This document shows positions 10,444 to 22,950 of a DNA stretch of 64,000 nucleotides, piece after piece. Every line of letters starts with the position of its first letter. Position 1 is the first letter of the stretch. This DNA is from Alnus glutinosa (lineage: Eukaryota; Streptophyta; Magnoliopsida; Fagales; Betulaceae): the NCBI RefSeq assembly GCF_958979055.1, contig NC_084899.1, positions 1,252,501 through 1,316,500 on the forward strand, given 5' to 3'. A program made the position numbers and the translations under genes. Under the pieces are notes generated by a model. It was given only the letters and a program-made list of their open reading frames with translations, had not been told where the DNA came from and did no database searches.

Positions 10444-12756
10444 ATGGCAACAACCGATGGAGTTGCCCGCCCATTCAAAAACGCCCGTCCCTCAACCCTC
10501 CCTCTCCCAAAAGACACCGCAAACCTCATTTGTGTATCAGAAAATTCTCACTTGTCAGCCCCTCTACATTGGAAGAAAGCTGCAGAGGCCCTCCAATGCA
10601 CCCATTTTGATGAGGTCTGCCGCATGGTCTCCCAATTTTCAAAGGTGGAAAGCGTTGACATCCAGGGCACCTCCCTCACTGTTGCTCAGGTCACTGCAGT
10701 CGCACGCCGCAGTGAAGTAAAGGTTAACCTTGATGAAGCCGTGGCTCGTGAACGTGTGGCCAAAAGCGCCAACTGGGTTGCCGACAATATCTCCCGCGGA
10801 ACTGACACATATGGCGTTACCACTGGCTTCGGAGCAACTTCACACCGGCGCACCAACAAAACGGTTCACCTCCAGACAGAGCTTATACGGTTCCTTAATG
10901 CCGGAGTGATCGGGAAAGAGAATCTCCCCTCCACTTATTCAAAGGTAGCTATGCTCGTTCGCACAAACACACTCATGCAAGGCTTTTCAGGGATTCGATG
11001 GGAGGTACTCGAAGCAATGGCCAAGCTGATGAACAAGAATTTGATCCCTAAATTGCCTCTAAGAGGGACTATCACTGCTTCCGGGGATCTTGTACCACTT
11101 TCTTATATTGCCGGTTTACTAACTGGCCGCCATAATTCCAAAGTGGTCACCCCGGAAAATGAAGAAATCACAGCCGTGGAAGCTCTGAAGAGAGCAGGAA
11201 TTCCAGCTCCTTTCGAGCTTCAAGCAAAGGAGGGTCTAGCTCTTGTGAATGGGACGGCTGTTGGCTCGGCTGTGGCCGCAACAGTTTGCTTTGATGCCAA
11301 CATTCTGTCTCTCTTTGCAGAAATTCTATCTGCTTTGTTCTGTGAAGTCATGCTTGGCAATTCCGAATTCACAGACCCGTTGACGCATGAGCTCAAGCAC
11401 CACCCTGGGCAGATTGAAGCTGCTGCTATCATGGAGTTCCTTTTGGATGAAAGCGACTACATGAAAGAGGCAAAGCTTCGTTACGAGAAAGACCCATTGA
11501 CAAAGCCAAAACAGGACAGGTATGCACTCAGAACCTCTCCCCAATGGCTCGGACCCCAAATTGAAGTTATTCGTATGGCAACGCATTCAATTGAAAGGGA
11601 AATCAACTCTGTGAATGACAACCCGTTGATCGACGTTGCTCGAGATATTGCTCTCCATGGAGGGAATTTCCAGGGTACACCAATCGGTGTCTCCATGGAC
11701 AATCTCCGCATTGCCGTTGCAGCAATTGGGAAGCTCATGTTTGCCCAGTTCTCCGAACTCGTATGTGACTACTACAACAATGGCTTGCCTTCCAATTTGA
11801 GTGGCGGGCCTAATCCGAGCTTGGATTATGGCTTCAAAGGGGCAGAGATAGCCATGGCTTCATACTGCTCTGAGCTTCAGTACCTGGCCAACCCTGTCAC
11901 AACACATGTACAAAGTGCTGAACAACACAATCAAGATGTAAATTCTCTGGGTTTGATTTCAGCCAGAAAGAGTGCTGAAGCCATTGAGATCCTGAAGCTT
12001 ATGTCTGCCACATACATGGTGGCACTTTGCCAGGCAATTGATCTGAGACATCTGGAGGAAAACATGAGGGAAGTTGTTAAACATGTCCTCCTCCAAGTTG
12101 TGAGGAAGACCCTTTACTCTGCTGAAGATGGATCGCTGCTTGAATCCCGTTTCTGCGAGAAAGAACTATTGCAGGTTGTTGAGCACCAGCCCATTTTCTC
12201 TTATCTCGACGACCCCACTAATCCCTCTTATGCTCTCTTGCCTAAACTGCGAGAAGTACTTGTAGAGAAAGCACTTGTCGATCCTCCAAAGGCTGAAAAT
12301 GGCGATGACGAGGGCTTCTCAATTTTCAAGCGGATACCAATATTCCTTGACGAACTGAAAGCAAGACTTGGAGAAGAGGTAGCCAAAGCGCGTGATAGAT
12401 TTGAGAATGGAGATTTTCCGGTGGCAAACAGAATCAAGAAATGCAGGACTTATCCGATATATCGGTTTGTGAGGAGTGAAGTGGGGACCGAGCTTCTTAC
12501 CGGAGCAAAGAAGGTGAGCCCAGGTGAGGATATAGAGAAGGTTTATGAGGCCATCAATGGAGGCAAATTGGGAGATGTCGTGGTGAAGTGCTTGACAAAT
12601 TGGAAAGGGTGTGCAGGCCCATTTACTCCGAGGCCTCTCACAGTACCGTCTTCTCCAATGAATTGTAATCCTCAGTATTGGGGTTGGTTTGAGAATGAGA
12701 AGGTAAGGTCTCCTTCTCAACTTCCAAAGGCTTCAAATGGGGGAGGAGCCTTTTGA
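10444..12756 (+). CDS. PAL: Phenylalanine ammonia-lyase, copy B
   Basis: This is a single-exon PAL of 770 residues and the first of three tandem plus-strand copies. It has the MIO-forming Ala212-Ser213-Gly214, Tyr123, Phe150 (Phe-selective) and the full shielding domain, with the conserved C-terminal extension from residue 728. It differs from copy A at L19, K354 and A399. The 3' UTR is near-identical to that of copy A and differs from C and D, although the middle of the coding region resembles copy C (for example 'gaattcacagacccgttg' at 11365-11382). The start at [11 protein letters not shown] is chosen because the upstream in-frame ATG is next to the TATA box and the same start is used by all copies. 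It should be catalytically active, as no key residue is missing. Confidence 0.97.
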   Translation: MATTDGVARPFKNARPSTLPLPKDTANLICVSENSHLSAPLHWKKAAEALQCTHFDEVCRMVSQFSKVESVDIQGTSLTVAQVTAVARRSEVKVNLDEAVARERVAKSANWVADNISRGTDTYGVTTGFGATSHRRTNKTVHLQTELIRFLNAGVIGKENLPSTYSKVAMLVRTNTLMQGFSGIRWEVLEAMAKLMNKNLIPKLPLRGTITASGDLVPLSYIAGLLTGRHNSKVVTPENEEITAVEALKRAGIPAPFELQAKEGLALVNGTAVGSAVAATVCFDANILSLFAEILSALFCEVMLGNSEFTDPLTHELKHHPGQIEAAAIMEFLLDESDYMKEAKLRYEKDPLTKPKQDRYALRTSPQWLGPQIEVIRMATHSIEREINSVNDNPLIDVARDIALHGGNFQGTPIGVSMDNLRIAVAAIGKLMFAQFSELVCDYYNNGLPSNLSGGPNPSLDYGFKGAEIAMASYCSELQYLANPVTTHVQSAEQHNQDVNSLGLISARKSAEAIEILKLMSATYMVALCQAIDLRHLEENMREVVKHVLLQVVRKTLYSAEDGSLLESRFCEKELLQVVEHQPIFSYLDDPTNPSYALLPKLREVLVEKALVDPPKAENGDDEGFSIFKRIPIFLDELKARLGEEVAKARDRFENGDFPVANRIKKCRTYPIYRFVRSEVGTELLTGAKKVSPGEDIEKVYEAINGGKLGDVVVKCLTNWKGCAGPFTPRPLTVPSSPMNCNPQYWGWFENEKVRSPSQLPKASNGGGAF

Positions 12757-12898
12757 ACTTCTATGTTTGTTTCTTCTTAATTCATAACGCTTGTATGAGA
12801 TCCATGAGGAATCCATCCTTGCAATTATTCCCAACATTTCTGTAAACATTGATCCTAAAAGATCAAGTGGAATTAATATCTTTTCATTTTTCATCTTT

Positions 12899-12942
<44 letters not shown>

Positions 12943-13697
12943 CATTTTCTTTATTCCTTGGCTATATAACGAAAAAAAAGAGCTTATAGACCCTAAAAAA
13001 AGTCTTATTAAAGAAGGCTCAACACACTCAAACATGCAAAAAATTTCTATTAATTTAAAAGCAGTTAACGATTAATAATCAAAGTTTGCAATTAACACCT
13101 AACCGGCCTGGCAGTTATTGTTATTTAAAAATGAAAACCGCCTAAAACGGTTGCGATTATGAAGAAATAATTGTAACCGCAACTACTTGTATACTCCTAT
13201 TATCATTCAAACGTTGTTCATAAATGAATTTGGTTTTTTTTTTTTTAGTTATGAAATCATGTTTTAGACAATTTACCAAACATTTAAAAATAAATAAAAA
13301 ATTTAAAAAATTTAAAAAGAAAAAAAGAAAAAAGAAAAAGAAAAAAAAAAAAGCCTAATATTTGTCTTCAAAACAGCAAAAACCCAATCCAATCAAGTTT
13401 ATGAATGTGTTATATCTTTGCTTCATCTATAAGTGGTGGTTTTTGTGTTTGTTGTCTAGGATTATTGTACTGGTCTTGCGATGCACAATTCCTTTGTGTG
13501 CCTAGGACTAAATTTTCTGTTTATGCTATGGTCTTTGAGTGAACTTGGTTTTTCTGAATCCTATGGCGTTTGAGTGTTATTTATTTATAATAATCAGGAG
13601 AAGAATCTCTTATTGCAACAAATCTTGCACCAACGGTATGTTGAACCCTAAATCTCTCTTTCCAATGAAAGAAGAAATAATGTTGGGTTACTAAGCT
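12757..13697. other. PAL-B 3' UTR and duplicated intergenic segment
   Basis: The 3' UTR runs into a (CT)n tract at 12902-12938. A segment with several 'aaccg' words (13080-13190) and poly-A/T runs follow, all of which recur after PAL-C (25380-26220) and, inverted, before position 770. No gene is seen. Similarity to the PAL-C flank is high enough to align by eye throughout. Confidence 0.6.
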
Positions 13698-15350
13698 TAT
13701 TTAAGGGTGTAATTCCGGACCCGTTATAACCGGCTTGGAAACCGACTCCGAGAAACTAGTGGTATCCGGTTATTTATAACCGGGTAAAAACTGGGTACCC
13801 GGAACAGGAGTCGGTTATTAATTTCCTAAATACCCGGTTATAACCTGATAACCGGCTCTGAGTGTATAATATATTTAAAAAATAAAAATAAAATAAAAAA
13901 TTACCCCTTGCCCTTCACCCTAATACTACACCCCTTTCCTATTTCTGCCTTTTCTTTCTAACTTTCTTATGCCACACCCTGCCTTCTTCTTCTTCACACT
14001 CGTCCAGACTTCTTCTTCTTCACAATTCTTCACTCTTCAGTTTAGGCCCTTCACTTCAAGCGTCTTCTTCTTCTTCTTCAGTTCTTCTTCTTCGGCCTTA
14101 CACAGTATACAACCCTACACCCAGAATCACTCAATCACCCTTCGGCCTAATCGGCCTTCGTCTTTAATCTTTTCCACCCTTACTGACTTCGTCTTTCTTT
14201 GTTTCTCTACAAACTTGGTGATTTCTGAAGCAGATGGAGCAAAAGAAGTAGACGGTTAGATTAGATTTGGTTCTTTTTTTTTGTAGATCAAGTTCATTTT
14301 TTTGTAGATCTATTCTTTAAATCTGGTTCATTTTTAGACATGTTCTTTAAATCTTTTGTTTTGGTGCTTGAGTGTGGTTCATTATTTCAGATGTTTGTTT
14401 ATGATCGAAATTCCATCTGTTTTTACTCCCATGTAATTCTCATTGTGGCTTTCAGACCATATGGGTCTCAATTTTATTTTTTTTCTTCCTGTTTTAACAA
14501 TTTTTGTAAGGGACGGGAATCAAGTTACCAAACGTTGCTTCAACTTCAAAATCAGATTTGATCTTGTCTCTGTTTCTTTTTTGCGAGGTGGTCCATTAAT
14601 CATAAACTTGTTCTTTTCTCCCCTGTATGAAATGGCATTTCTTCTGCAGTTGTGCTGAAACTATGTTAAATTGAGTCATTCTGACTTTTTCTAGTGCTCT
14701 TTAAACCATTGTTAGATATTAGGTGCAGGAAAATTCTTATTGAACTATGAATCTTTTTTTAAAATATATATATAAGCCAGAAACCGACCCATGCTTGGAT
14801 ATGTTTAATATGTTTATGAACTTTCGGTTATGAACCTTTGTAATATGTTTATAAACTTTTGGTTGTTGGTTTGTTTAAAAATGGTGGTTGAATTTTAGTA
14901 GACTTGCTCTTAATCATTAAATTTCAGGTTTAAAATGCTGCATACAGACTGCATATCATACTTCTTTTCTGAAGGTTTTAGTATAATGCTGCATACTTTT
15001 TTTTTTTTGTAATGTAGAAATAAATAGTTTCCTTTGAGATTTACATCCCTAATTTAATTTTTTGATTGAATTAGGCCCAATACATTAAAAAATGGCTAAA
15101 ACCGTTTAAATGAAATCCAAAAAAATAGGCCTAATACCTAAAATAGGCCCAAAAAGTATTTTTTGAAAAAAAAATATAAATAAATAAATAAATTCACTAC
15201 ACGGTTCGGATAACCAGTTTCACCCAGGTAACCAGGTAACCGGGGTACCTGGTTCCGGAGCAGGTTATTGAAATTCAATAACTGGGGACCCCAGGGCCGG
15301 TTCCTGGTTATTGGCCAATAACCAAGAACCGACTCTGGGTTCATACCCCT
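13698..15350. mobile_element. hAT-like non-autonomous element, copy 1
   Basis: The ends are inverted: left 'agggtgtaattccgga', right (reverse-complemented) 'AGGGGTATGAACCCAGAGTCGG', with sub-terminal repeats of 'aaccggttat' type motifs at 13720-13865 and 15200-15340. An 8-base direct repeat ACTAAGCT flanks it (13690-13697 and 15351-15358), with a few extra bases between repeat and terminus on the left. Inside is a TTC-rich, 5'-UTR-like stretch with an open frame of ~96 low-complexity codons (13969-14259) that I do not regard as a gene. The same element is at 26246-28057. Confidence 0.6.
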
Positions 15351-17304
15351 ACTAAGCTATTGTATTGTGTAGCACCCAGCCCGCGTACATAAATGTTAAA
15401 AGAAAATAAAAAGCAGGGATAAATAAGGTGCAAGCGTGGGAAAACAAGGTTGAGAAAAACGTTTTTTAAAGGGGGTGGAATGATATGAAGTTACATGGAA
15501 GTGCATGGCATGCAAAGTAGTAATAGTATTTCGATTGTTGTTGGTCAGTTAGTTAGATGACGCACTACAATGTCTAGTTGTAGTCTTTCATTTATTGTTT
15601 GTCATTTCGTTTGAGTAGGGCACCAACGTGCATAGTAGTAGTCTTTCAATTGATGTTGTCATTTAAATTGAGTAGGAGAAGGGTTCTGTGGATCAATATC
15701 CAGCATAAAATCTGTAGGACTTATCTCGAAAGCATTATAGTTCTCGTAGTAGAGGTTATCACCGAGTCTATGAGTGATCTTCTCCAAGTCGTATAGTTCT
15801 CTTTATTTAAAGAGTTGAATGTGATAATAAAAGGCATGCAAATTTAATCCTCAAACCTTGTGTTTGATATGAGGCCCATGAATCTCTAATTTCTTATCAT
15901 TGATTATTGCAATTAGCAACCATAGGCAAGAATACGAAGCGGGATCCTGCTTCTTTTCTTGTTGAAAGGCTTGTTACAAGATCTGTTACGTATTCACGAC
16001 TTCACGTAACATAGAGAGGGAGAGAACTTTAGAGAGAGGGAGAGGGAGGAAGAGAAATAAGGGAGAAGAAAAGAAGGTTGAGGAGGAAGAAAGCTTGAAG
16101 AAAAAGCTTAAGGAGGTAGATTTTTAACTGTTTATCTCACATTGTTGAAGTTTTGTTAAATGATGATGTTATTGGGATTTTGGAAAGTTTTATGTGATTA
16201 TTATATATAGTAGTTTTCAGTGGTGGTTTGATTATTTTGGTGTTCAATGATTTGGGTGGTGGTTTGATTATTGTGGTGTTCAATGATTCGGGTTCTATGA
16301 AGTGTAGAGATTTGTGATTGTTGAGTGGGTTTTGTGAAGTTGATGTTGTAATTATGTTATTTTGATTGTGGATAATGGTGTTTTGATGGTTGTGTTGTGG
16401 TTTGAGAAAAAAGTAAGATAATGAAAATCAGGGTTTGGAGAAAATATGAGATTTTTAGTATTGCAGGAGTAGTTTGAGGTTGTGTCTTTAATGTGTATTA
16501 GGATGTGAAGGAAGGTATTGATGAGGTAGAATTTTAGGGTTGGGGGTATTTTTCACATCGAAAAATGCAAGACAATATCTTCTTGTTAAAACGATTTCGA
16601 TTTATAAAGTCTTGATTGAACCCTTGTTCAAAGCTCATTCGAACGAGACTAGCACAGAGTGCCAGGTTTGAAACCCCATTCGAACGAAACTGTCCATAAT
16701 CGAAAAATGAAAGGTTTCTCCAAGGAAAAAAAAAATGTTAGGGATTTCAGTGAGACGGGTTTCAAAATGGAACTTAGAGAGGTTAAGAGTAAAATAAAGC
16801 CTGGGGCTTTAATAATTTAAGATTGCAAGACACTACGCAAGACAATGACGAGGAAATTAATCTAGCAGTTGTAAGTAAATTTCCTTCAAAATCTAAAAAT
16901 ATATTTTTCGTGAAAGATACTTTTGTATGTATTTGTATGTTGTAGAACATTATGAAATAGTTTTATTGTGATATAAGTTCATGTTTTGCATACCTCATGC
17001 ATGGTTTGATGTTCTATTTGGTTTTATGATTAGTAGGAAGGATTTTGAGTTTGGTTTCATCTATTTTATGAATGAAAGTAGAAAAGCAAGCATTTGAAGT
17101 AGCATAAGATTTCAGCTTTAGTATTTTAGTAAGCAAAAAATTCTCACTCGTGTTTCAAGAAGATGAATTTTCATTGGTGTTTTAAACGAAGTTTAGTGTT
17201 TTAATGTTTTTAGTTTAACAAATGAGAGATAAATTTTATCATAATCAAGAGGGCTCACATCACACTCTAATTGTTCGAGTTTTTAATTATTGATTCATGG
17301 ATTC
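15351..17304. other. Duplicated intergenic segment between PAL-B and PAL-C
   Basis: This is non-coding and aligns by eye with 28058-29556 plus 33323-33815. It includes a purine-rich GAGA stretch (16010-16100) and a G/T-rich stretch (16140-16420). Compared with the PAL-C/PAL-D copy, about 190 bases are missing at ~16820, at a shared GCAA tetranucleotide, consistent with a microhomology deletion. Confidence 0.5.
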
Positions 17305-17609
17305 CCAAGCTTTATTTGGCAAATGGTTGTAATTGTAGAATATTTGTTTGAATAGAAGTAAAAAGTTATTGATGTGATATAAAGTATTAAAAAAGTTTAG
17401 AATTATTTTATAGAAAAGTGAAAAAGTTTTGTTTTATAGTGGATTTTTTTATTTGGATAATAATAATAAATTATTGATGTGATATAAAAAGTGAAAAAAA
17501 AAAAAGAAAAAAAAAAAAGAAAAGAACGTTTTTTATTTGACTTTTTTGAAAAAAGTGAAAAATAAAATAAAATAAAAGGAGAGTGAGAGTTATTTGCCAA
17601 ACAAGCTCC
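17305..17609. mobile_element. MITE present only in the B-C interval
   Basis: About 305 bp has inverted ends (left 'ccaagctttatttggcaaat', right 'atttgccaaacaagctcc'). The orthologous place in the C-D interval (33810, 'ggattcactgttctacc') lacks it, so it inserted after the segmental duplication or was lost from the other copy. The AT-rich interior repeats 'gatgtgatataaa', also seen at 17735, 17830 and 47955. A target-site duplication is not clear. Confidence 0.55.
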
Positions 17610-19381
17610 ACAGTTCTACCTATAAAATGTTGTTTATAGAAATCGAACATGTGGATTATTGGGCTTGTTTGACAAAGACATATACAGAACAGAGTAGTAG
17701 GTTGTTAATTTTGAAATTAGTAAAAAGTGATAGATGTGATATAAAGTAAAAAAATTTTGTATAGAAAAGTGAAAAAAATTTATATTGTAGTGAATTTTTC
17801 TATTTGAATAGTAATAAAAAATTATTGATATGATATAAAAAGTGGGAATGTTTTAATGTTGATTGGTATTATAAAATATGAAAAAGTAAAAAAAAAAAAG
17901 GTACACTAGTTTGGCAAGCTCCGTTACATTTCACAGTTGTGCGTCCGGGTCCCACTGGTCATTGAGCTTCAGCCTTTTCAGTCCAACATTTACTATACCA
18001 TGTGATCCTCCTTCTTTTGAGATGGTCCTACAACGATCAACAAAATTGATCCCGATTTTTCCCCTCATTTCAAAAATGCACATCTTCATCTTCTCTTATC
18101 GAGATTCTTGTAGGTCAAGAACAACTTCCCTTCTCCATTTTTCAAGCCTTCCTCTTACAGACTCAGGCTCCTTCCATTCTACTGTGTGACATACCGATTG
18201 ATTAAATGGCTTAGAAATCTTGCAGGTTTAAACTAAAAGCCTCCATCTTCTATTATCAAGCTTTCCTCTTACAAACTCAAAAATTTCACGCGCTTCCGTA
18301 ACACGGGGTCCAGAACAGCATCTGAAATTCTGAAACACTTCCATAGAAGAAATCTCTATGGACGACGTCCCAAAAGCAGGCATGTCATTTTTTATGTTCA
18401 GTGTAAACTCATGTGTATTTTACAATAATTTATAGGGCTACATTTTCGGTATATTCTAATATGATTTGTTTTCATTCCCTTTTCTCTGTTGTATGAATTT
18501 TTGAAAAAAAAAAAAAAAAATTGTTTAGTGGTGTTTGATGTTTCTATTAGCTTGTATTTTCTAGGTGTTTTTGTTAGGGTGGAACGTAGGGTTTGAAGGT
18601 GCAATTTTAAACTTTTGGAGGAGCTTTGTTGTGGGATTCCTCATCAGGTAAATTTTATACTTTCAAGCATTTTTTTTTTTTTTAATGGAATGAATTCCCA
18701 TTTTTTATTCCTTGTTCATTTGATATTGTTGTATTTGAGAATGGTCATAAGTTGCATGCATTTCATTTCATAATTAAATGCACGTTGGTTTAGTTGGAGC
18801 CTTTGTGTATTCCTATTGGTGGTCCATTCTAAAGTTGAGTCTGGCATCAGATGCTTGGGTTGCTTGGTTATACATGTGAATGACATTAATGGGAAGCTCA
18901 CACATTGCCAAGTGCAAACCAAACAGTTTGTAGTATTCATTTTCTCAGTTTAATGGAAAAGGTCTAAAACTCGTTTTTGTGAGTACAAAGAATCTCTAAA
19001 ACTTATTACACTATGCAATCATAACTTGTATATTGTTGGAGATAAAGCATGATTATAAACTGAATTCAAAATACGCTGTATTGTGCGCAGTAAATTACAG
19101 CATTAGATATTGATATTCCTTTTGTTAGTCTACCCAAATATATAAATGTTACATATTTGTATTCCTAAATTGTTCATGTCATATACTATATACATAGTAA
19201 ATGTCTACGGCTAGTGACGTGTCAAGTGGTCCGCCGCTGTGTCACTATGGAGTTCCAGCATAGCTGAGGAAGTCCAGGACGTCGAAAAACCCCAGTAGAA
19301 AGTGGTATGGACGTATACATTATAAGGTAATTTCTTATGACAGTGTAATATGTAATTCGTCATTAGTGTTGTAAGACCACT

Positions 19382-19976
19382 TTATCTATTATGCTTGCAT
19401 GCAGAAATCCGGTGAGTGTGTATCCCCTTGAATATGTAAACCAAGTCGTCGTAATGTGCGGGCGGCCCACCACAGAATCTATAGTACTTGTTGGGTCCAT
19501 AAACCTATAAAAGAACAGTACATTTCATAAGCATGTGAAATTGTAACATCGCATGTGTGTCCAAAAATGGGGAAAAAAATACTTACATCTCTCAACTGTA
19601 TCCATTGCTTGGTGGTCAGTGCGATTGTATTTCTCTCAGCGTCCCACCCCGATCCAATAGTTACCATCCCGCTGATAAGGTCAGTGTACTCTTTGTACAT
19701 CGTCTTGAGGTAAGTGATCTTTCTTTTGATTTGATCTTTTCGATAAACTGTGTCGTCGTCAATACGACTATTGAGAATCAGGGTAATTTTATGGAGGTGT
19801 TGCCCAAATGAGTCATCTACACCATCCTTGATCAGGTCCATGAGAATATCTAGTAACACTCTCTCATGTGCAGGCTTCCAGTTCGCCTGAGCATTCTGGG
19901 TCTCTGGTTGCACTACCAACGGTGGTTGTTGGGGATTCTTACGTGGAGACCTTCTTGGAAGATTAGATGTTGACAT
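19382..19976 (-). CDS. Myb/SANT-like DNA-binding domain protein of the transposon
   Basis: Exon 1 (19976-19587) starts MSTSNLPRRSPRKNPQQPP and carries the helix-rich WKPAHERVLLDILMDLIKDG region, then DQIKRKITYLK and SGWDAERNTI. This is the pattern of the plant Myb/SANT-like domain found in L10-interacting-MYB-type and PIF/Harbinger-associated proteins. A GTAAGT donor (19586-19581) and a TATAG acceptor (19505) define an 82-base intron. Exon 2 resumes with VYGPNKYYRFCGGPPAHYDD, the usual continuation of this family, and ends at a stop at 19382-19384, giving about 157 residues. It is shorter than family members, so it may be truncated or spliced further. It lies inside the long-TIR element and is probably element-encoded or captured. 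Confidence 0.65.
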
Positions 19977-20098
19977 CTATGGGAACAATTATAACTTTAT
20001 ACCACATAAAGATAAACATTGTTTTTTTTTTTTTTTAAGGTAAATCAGTGTTATAAAGCAACATAGTAGGTAAGTGGTACTATGAAATAGTAACATGA

Positions 20099-20102
<4 letters not shown>

Positions 20103-20187
<85 letters not shown>
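20103..20187. repeat. (TA)n microsatellite
   Basis: About 85 bases of uninterrupted AT dinucleotide lie inside the long-TIR element. The apparent 'YIYIYI' reading frames over it are artefacts. Confidence 0.95.
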
Positions 20188-20191
<4 letters not shown>

Positions 20192-22500
20192 ACTAGGTAT
20201 GTATTGTATGAAAATTTTATAGATGAATACGAGTATAATTTCAGCGTTTGTTGAGATAGCGACATACCTCTCGTTTCGCAGATTGGGGTCGAAGGTTATA
20301 TGGGTGAAGACGCTTCTGCAAAGTGACATCCAATTAGTTGTTGTTGTTAGCATATGTTGTTGAAAAGAAAATTTATGCAGTAACTTGTTGGTATGTGGTA
20401 CTTTATTTTTTTATTTTTTATTTTTTTCTTTGTACTCGAAACAGGTGTGACTTTTTTCCTCCGCATTACTTGACAGCTTCACTCGCTCATCAGTTCCTAA
20501 CAAATATACTTATATTACGTTGTGATTAATTTCTTTTTTTCTTTTTCTTTCTATTTTTTTTTTTTTTAATTTTTGGTTGGAGGTGAGACATGTTAGAAGC
20601 CATAAAGTAGCAAATTATATATATATATATATGACGTTATTTGACTTAGCAACATACCTTTTGAATTTTAGTTTGAGAACGAAGGTTATATTGGTGACCG
20701 CGCTGGCAAATTGGCATACAGCATGTTTGTTAGCATATATTGTTGGTATGTGATGTATAACATTTATATACACATTTACAAGATCTTTTCCTGAAATTGA
20801 AGTATACGTAGGTTTTCCAAAAAGAATGGGAATAAAAGGCAAAAGCAACTTCATTATGATTTTAAGTTTTGCCATCTCATTGTATATAGAAGCTGTCATT
20901 AAGGCTGAAGCAATCATTTTTAGTATATATATATATAATTTGTTTTTTTTTTTGTTCTTTTTGTTTAAACCTCGTTCATCTCCGCAAACAGAACGAGAAC
21001 AAATAGCATCTTTCTTCGTGAACGAAAATTAGACAAATCTAGAACAATAGCAACCTTCTTCCTCAACAAAAACTAGAACAAACATCCCACAATTTTTGAA
21101 AATCAAAGAAAGATGACCCAACCCAGTATCAAAGAAAAATGACGTACCAGAAAGACGCACATCGTATAAAAAACAATGGCCAACTAAAACCATAAATTAA
21201 AATCAATTAAATGGCTTCTCAGGCACTAGCTCTAGTGGAAAATCGTAATCTGTCGAAAAACCCCGTTGTCCTCATTTTTCGTGTTTATCACCTATTCTAA
21301 CCAAAAGTTGAAGATAGCGAATCCGCTGGGACTGCTATCTATTTGTTCCTCTCTGACATTTTTCAACTAGTATTCACAAATAGCTATAATTCAAAGATCC
21401 TTTCTATCTCAGTTAATTTATTCAAAAAAAATTCTGGAAAAATAAGTTCAAAGTCTTTACCTATGGAGTTCTGCAAAATTGGTGCATTTAGTAATAGAAA
21501 CAGCCAAGCAAATAAAAACGAAGTCCCAAATCTCAAACCACTTCTGAAGTCGGAAAGGCTTGAAAACGTTAGACGTAAATCCAAAAGCCTCAGGGCCTTG
21601 AACTGATGTCCAGATTTTGAAAACACAATGGAACAAATTTCATCACATACCAACAATGACCAAAATCTTTTAAAATCAATTCGTTCTCTAAACTACTGTC
21701 ATGCAAAGTTTCATCACATACTAACAATATACGAACAAATTTAACCCTGTAAAGTTTTCTCAGAAGCAAACAAAGGTTTCTCAAAAGCAAACAAATACTA
21801 CCAATGTTTTTTATACTAAAATACACCCAGTAAGAAAAGGAAACAGTTTTGGAAAACTAAAAACAAATGCCACTTGCAGTGTATACAACAACTAGAAAAC
21901 TCATGTATTGTAAATAATCACTGCACCTGTATGTGTGGCGTTGTTCTAGTAGTCGGGCCTGTAGGAGGCATGAGCACCCCGCCACCTCCTCCCCCGACTC
22001 CCCTAGTGGTTTGATACCGTCCAAACACCCTTCCCTCTTGTCTACTGTCTTCTCCGAATGGGTAAGGCAATTTATAGAGATAAGGCTTAGTAGTTGGGGG
22101 ATTAAGGCGTCTGCCCTGTTCTTCCAACAGCTCGGTCACATCTACCAGATTCGGATGAGATTGCATGCCTGCCTAAGATCTCCCTTGGGCGAATCAGTTT
22201 CTATCAGTCAGGCTGAAGAGCCTTCTGTTTTCAGTCTATACTTGCAACTTGCAAGAATCTCGATAGGAAAAGATGAAGATGTGCGTTTTTGAAATGAGGG
22301 GCAAAATCAGGATCAATTTTGCTGACCGTTGCAGGACCATCTCAAAAGAAGGAGGATCACGTGGTACCGTAAATGCTGGACTAAAAAGGCTGAAGCTCAA
22401 TGACCGGTGGGACTCGGACGCACGACTGTGAAATGTAACGGAGCTTGCCAAACAACACCACTGTGTTCTGTTCCGATGTTTAACAACCAAGGCCATTATT

Positions 22501-22950
22501 CAATATTCAATAAGCTTAATATTATTCAATACATTGTGTTGGAGTAGGTGCGGTGAAATACCAAACTAAACACTCAGCTTAGCCGGCTTGTCAATCTTGA
22601 CATGCACTTCCTTACTCAATTCTCGTACGTCTTTAAATAATTTGATAAGCAAACACATGCTTTAATCCTTAGAGTCAACGGTCTTGTTTGGGGCACTTGG
22701 AAGAAATAAAGTGACCTTTTCGTAGAAACCCACCAACCAAAAACTTCACCAACCCTCTACCCCCATCACAAAGACTTGGACGTTGATCAATGATCATGCT
22801 GGCGGGCCGCCCTTAATTTAGCCCTTCGATCGATCACTACTATAAATACACGACACTCCTACTTCTTATCTCCCAAACCCAAAAACAACTCTGCTTCACT
22901 GTCTTCACCCTTTGAAATCTCCTCTCATTCATCCAATTAATCCGGAAATA
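22501..22950 (+). promoter_or_regulatory. PAL-C promoter and 5' UTR
   Basis: TATAAATA lies at 22841-22848, 103 bases before the ATG at 22951. ACCAACC motifs lie at 22732-22738 and 22748-22754, and a reverse W-box core (agtcaa, 22673-22678) is upstream. The whole block from 'aataccaaactaaacactcagcttagccgg' onward is shared with PAL-D. The in-frame ATG at 22912 lies within the predicted leader and is ignored because all copies share MATT as the first family-conserved start. Confidence 0.75.

Larger units (their letters stand above)
17661..22494. mobile_element. Long-TIR DNA transposon carrying a Myb/SANT-like gene
   Basis: Long inverted repeats bound the element. 17911-18111 pairs with 22250-22454 (both read TTTGGCAAGCTCCGTTACAT inward), and outer bases 17661-17700 pair with 22458-22494 (ACAGAAC.. 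on both). The left repeat is split by ~210 bases of 'gatgtgatataaa'-type sequence. ATTATT flanks both sides (17655-17660, 22495-22500), and the C-D interval has the unfilled site at ~33856. Inside are a two-exon Myb/SANT-like gene (minus), a TA tract (20103-20187), and an open frame of 82 codons on the minus strand at 21918-22166 with a Gly-rich tail that I do not recognise. No transposase is seen, so it is probably non-autonomous; the superfamily is undecided. Confidence 0.65.

Noticed and set aside
13969-14259. Frame rich in Phe/Ser within the hAT-like element (also at 26519)
   Set aside because: It comes from a TTC-rich tract, with no family features, and the two copies do not conserve the frame end.
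20051-20353. Frame encoding a YI-repeat protein
   Set aside because: It translates a TA microsatellite.
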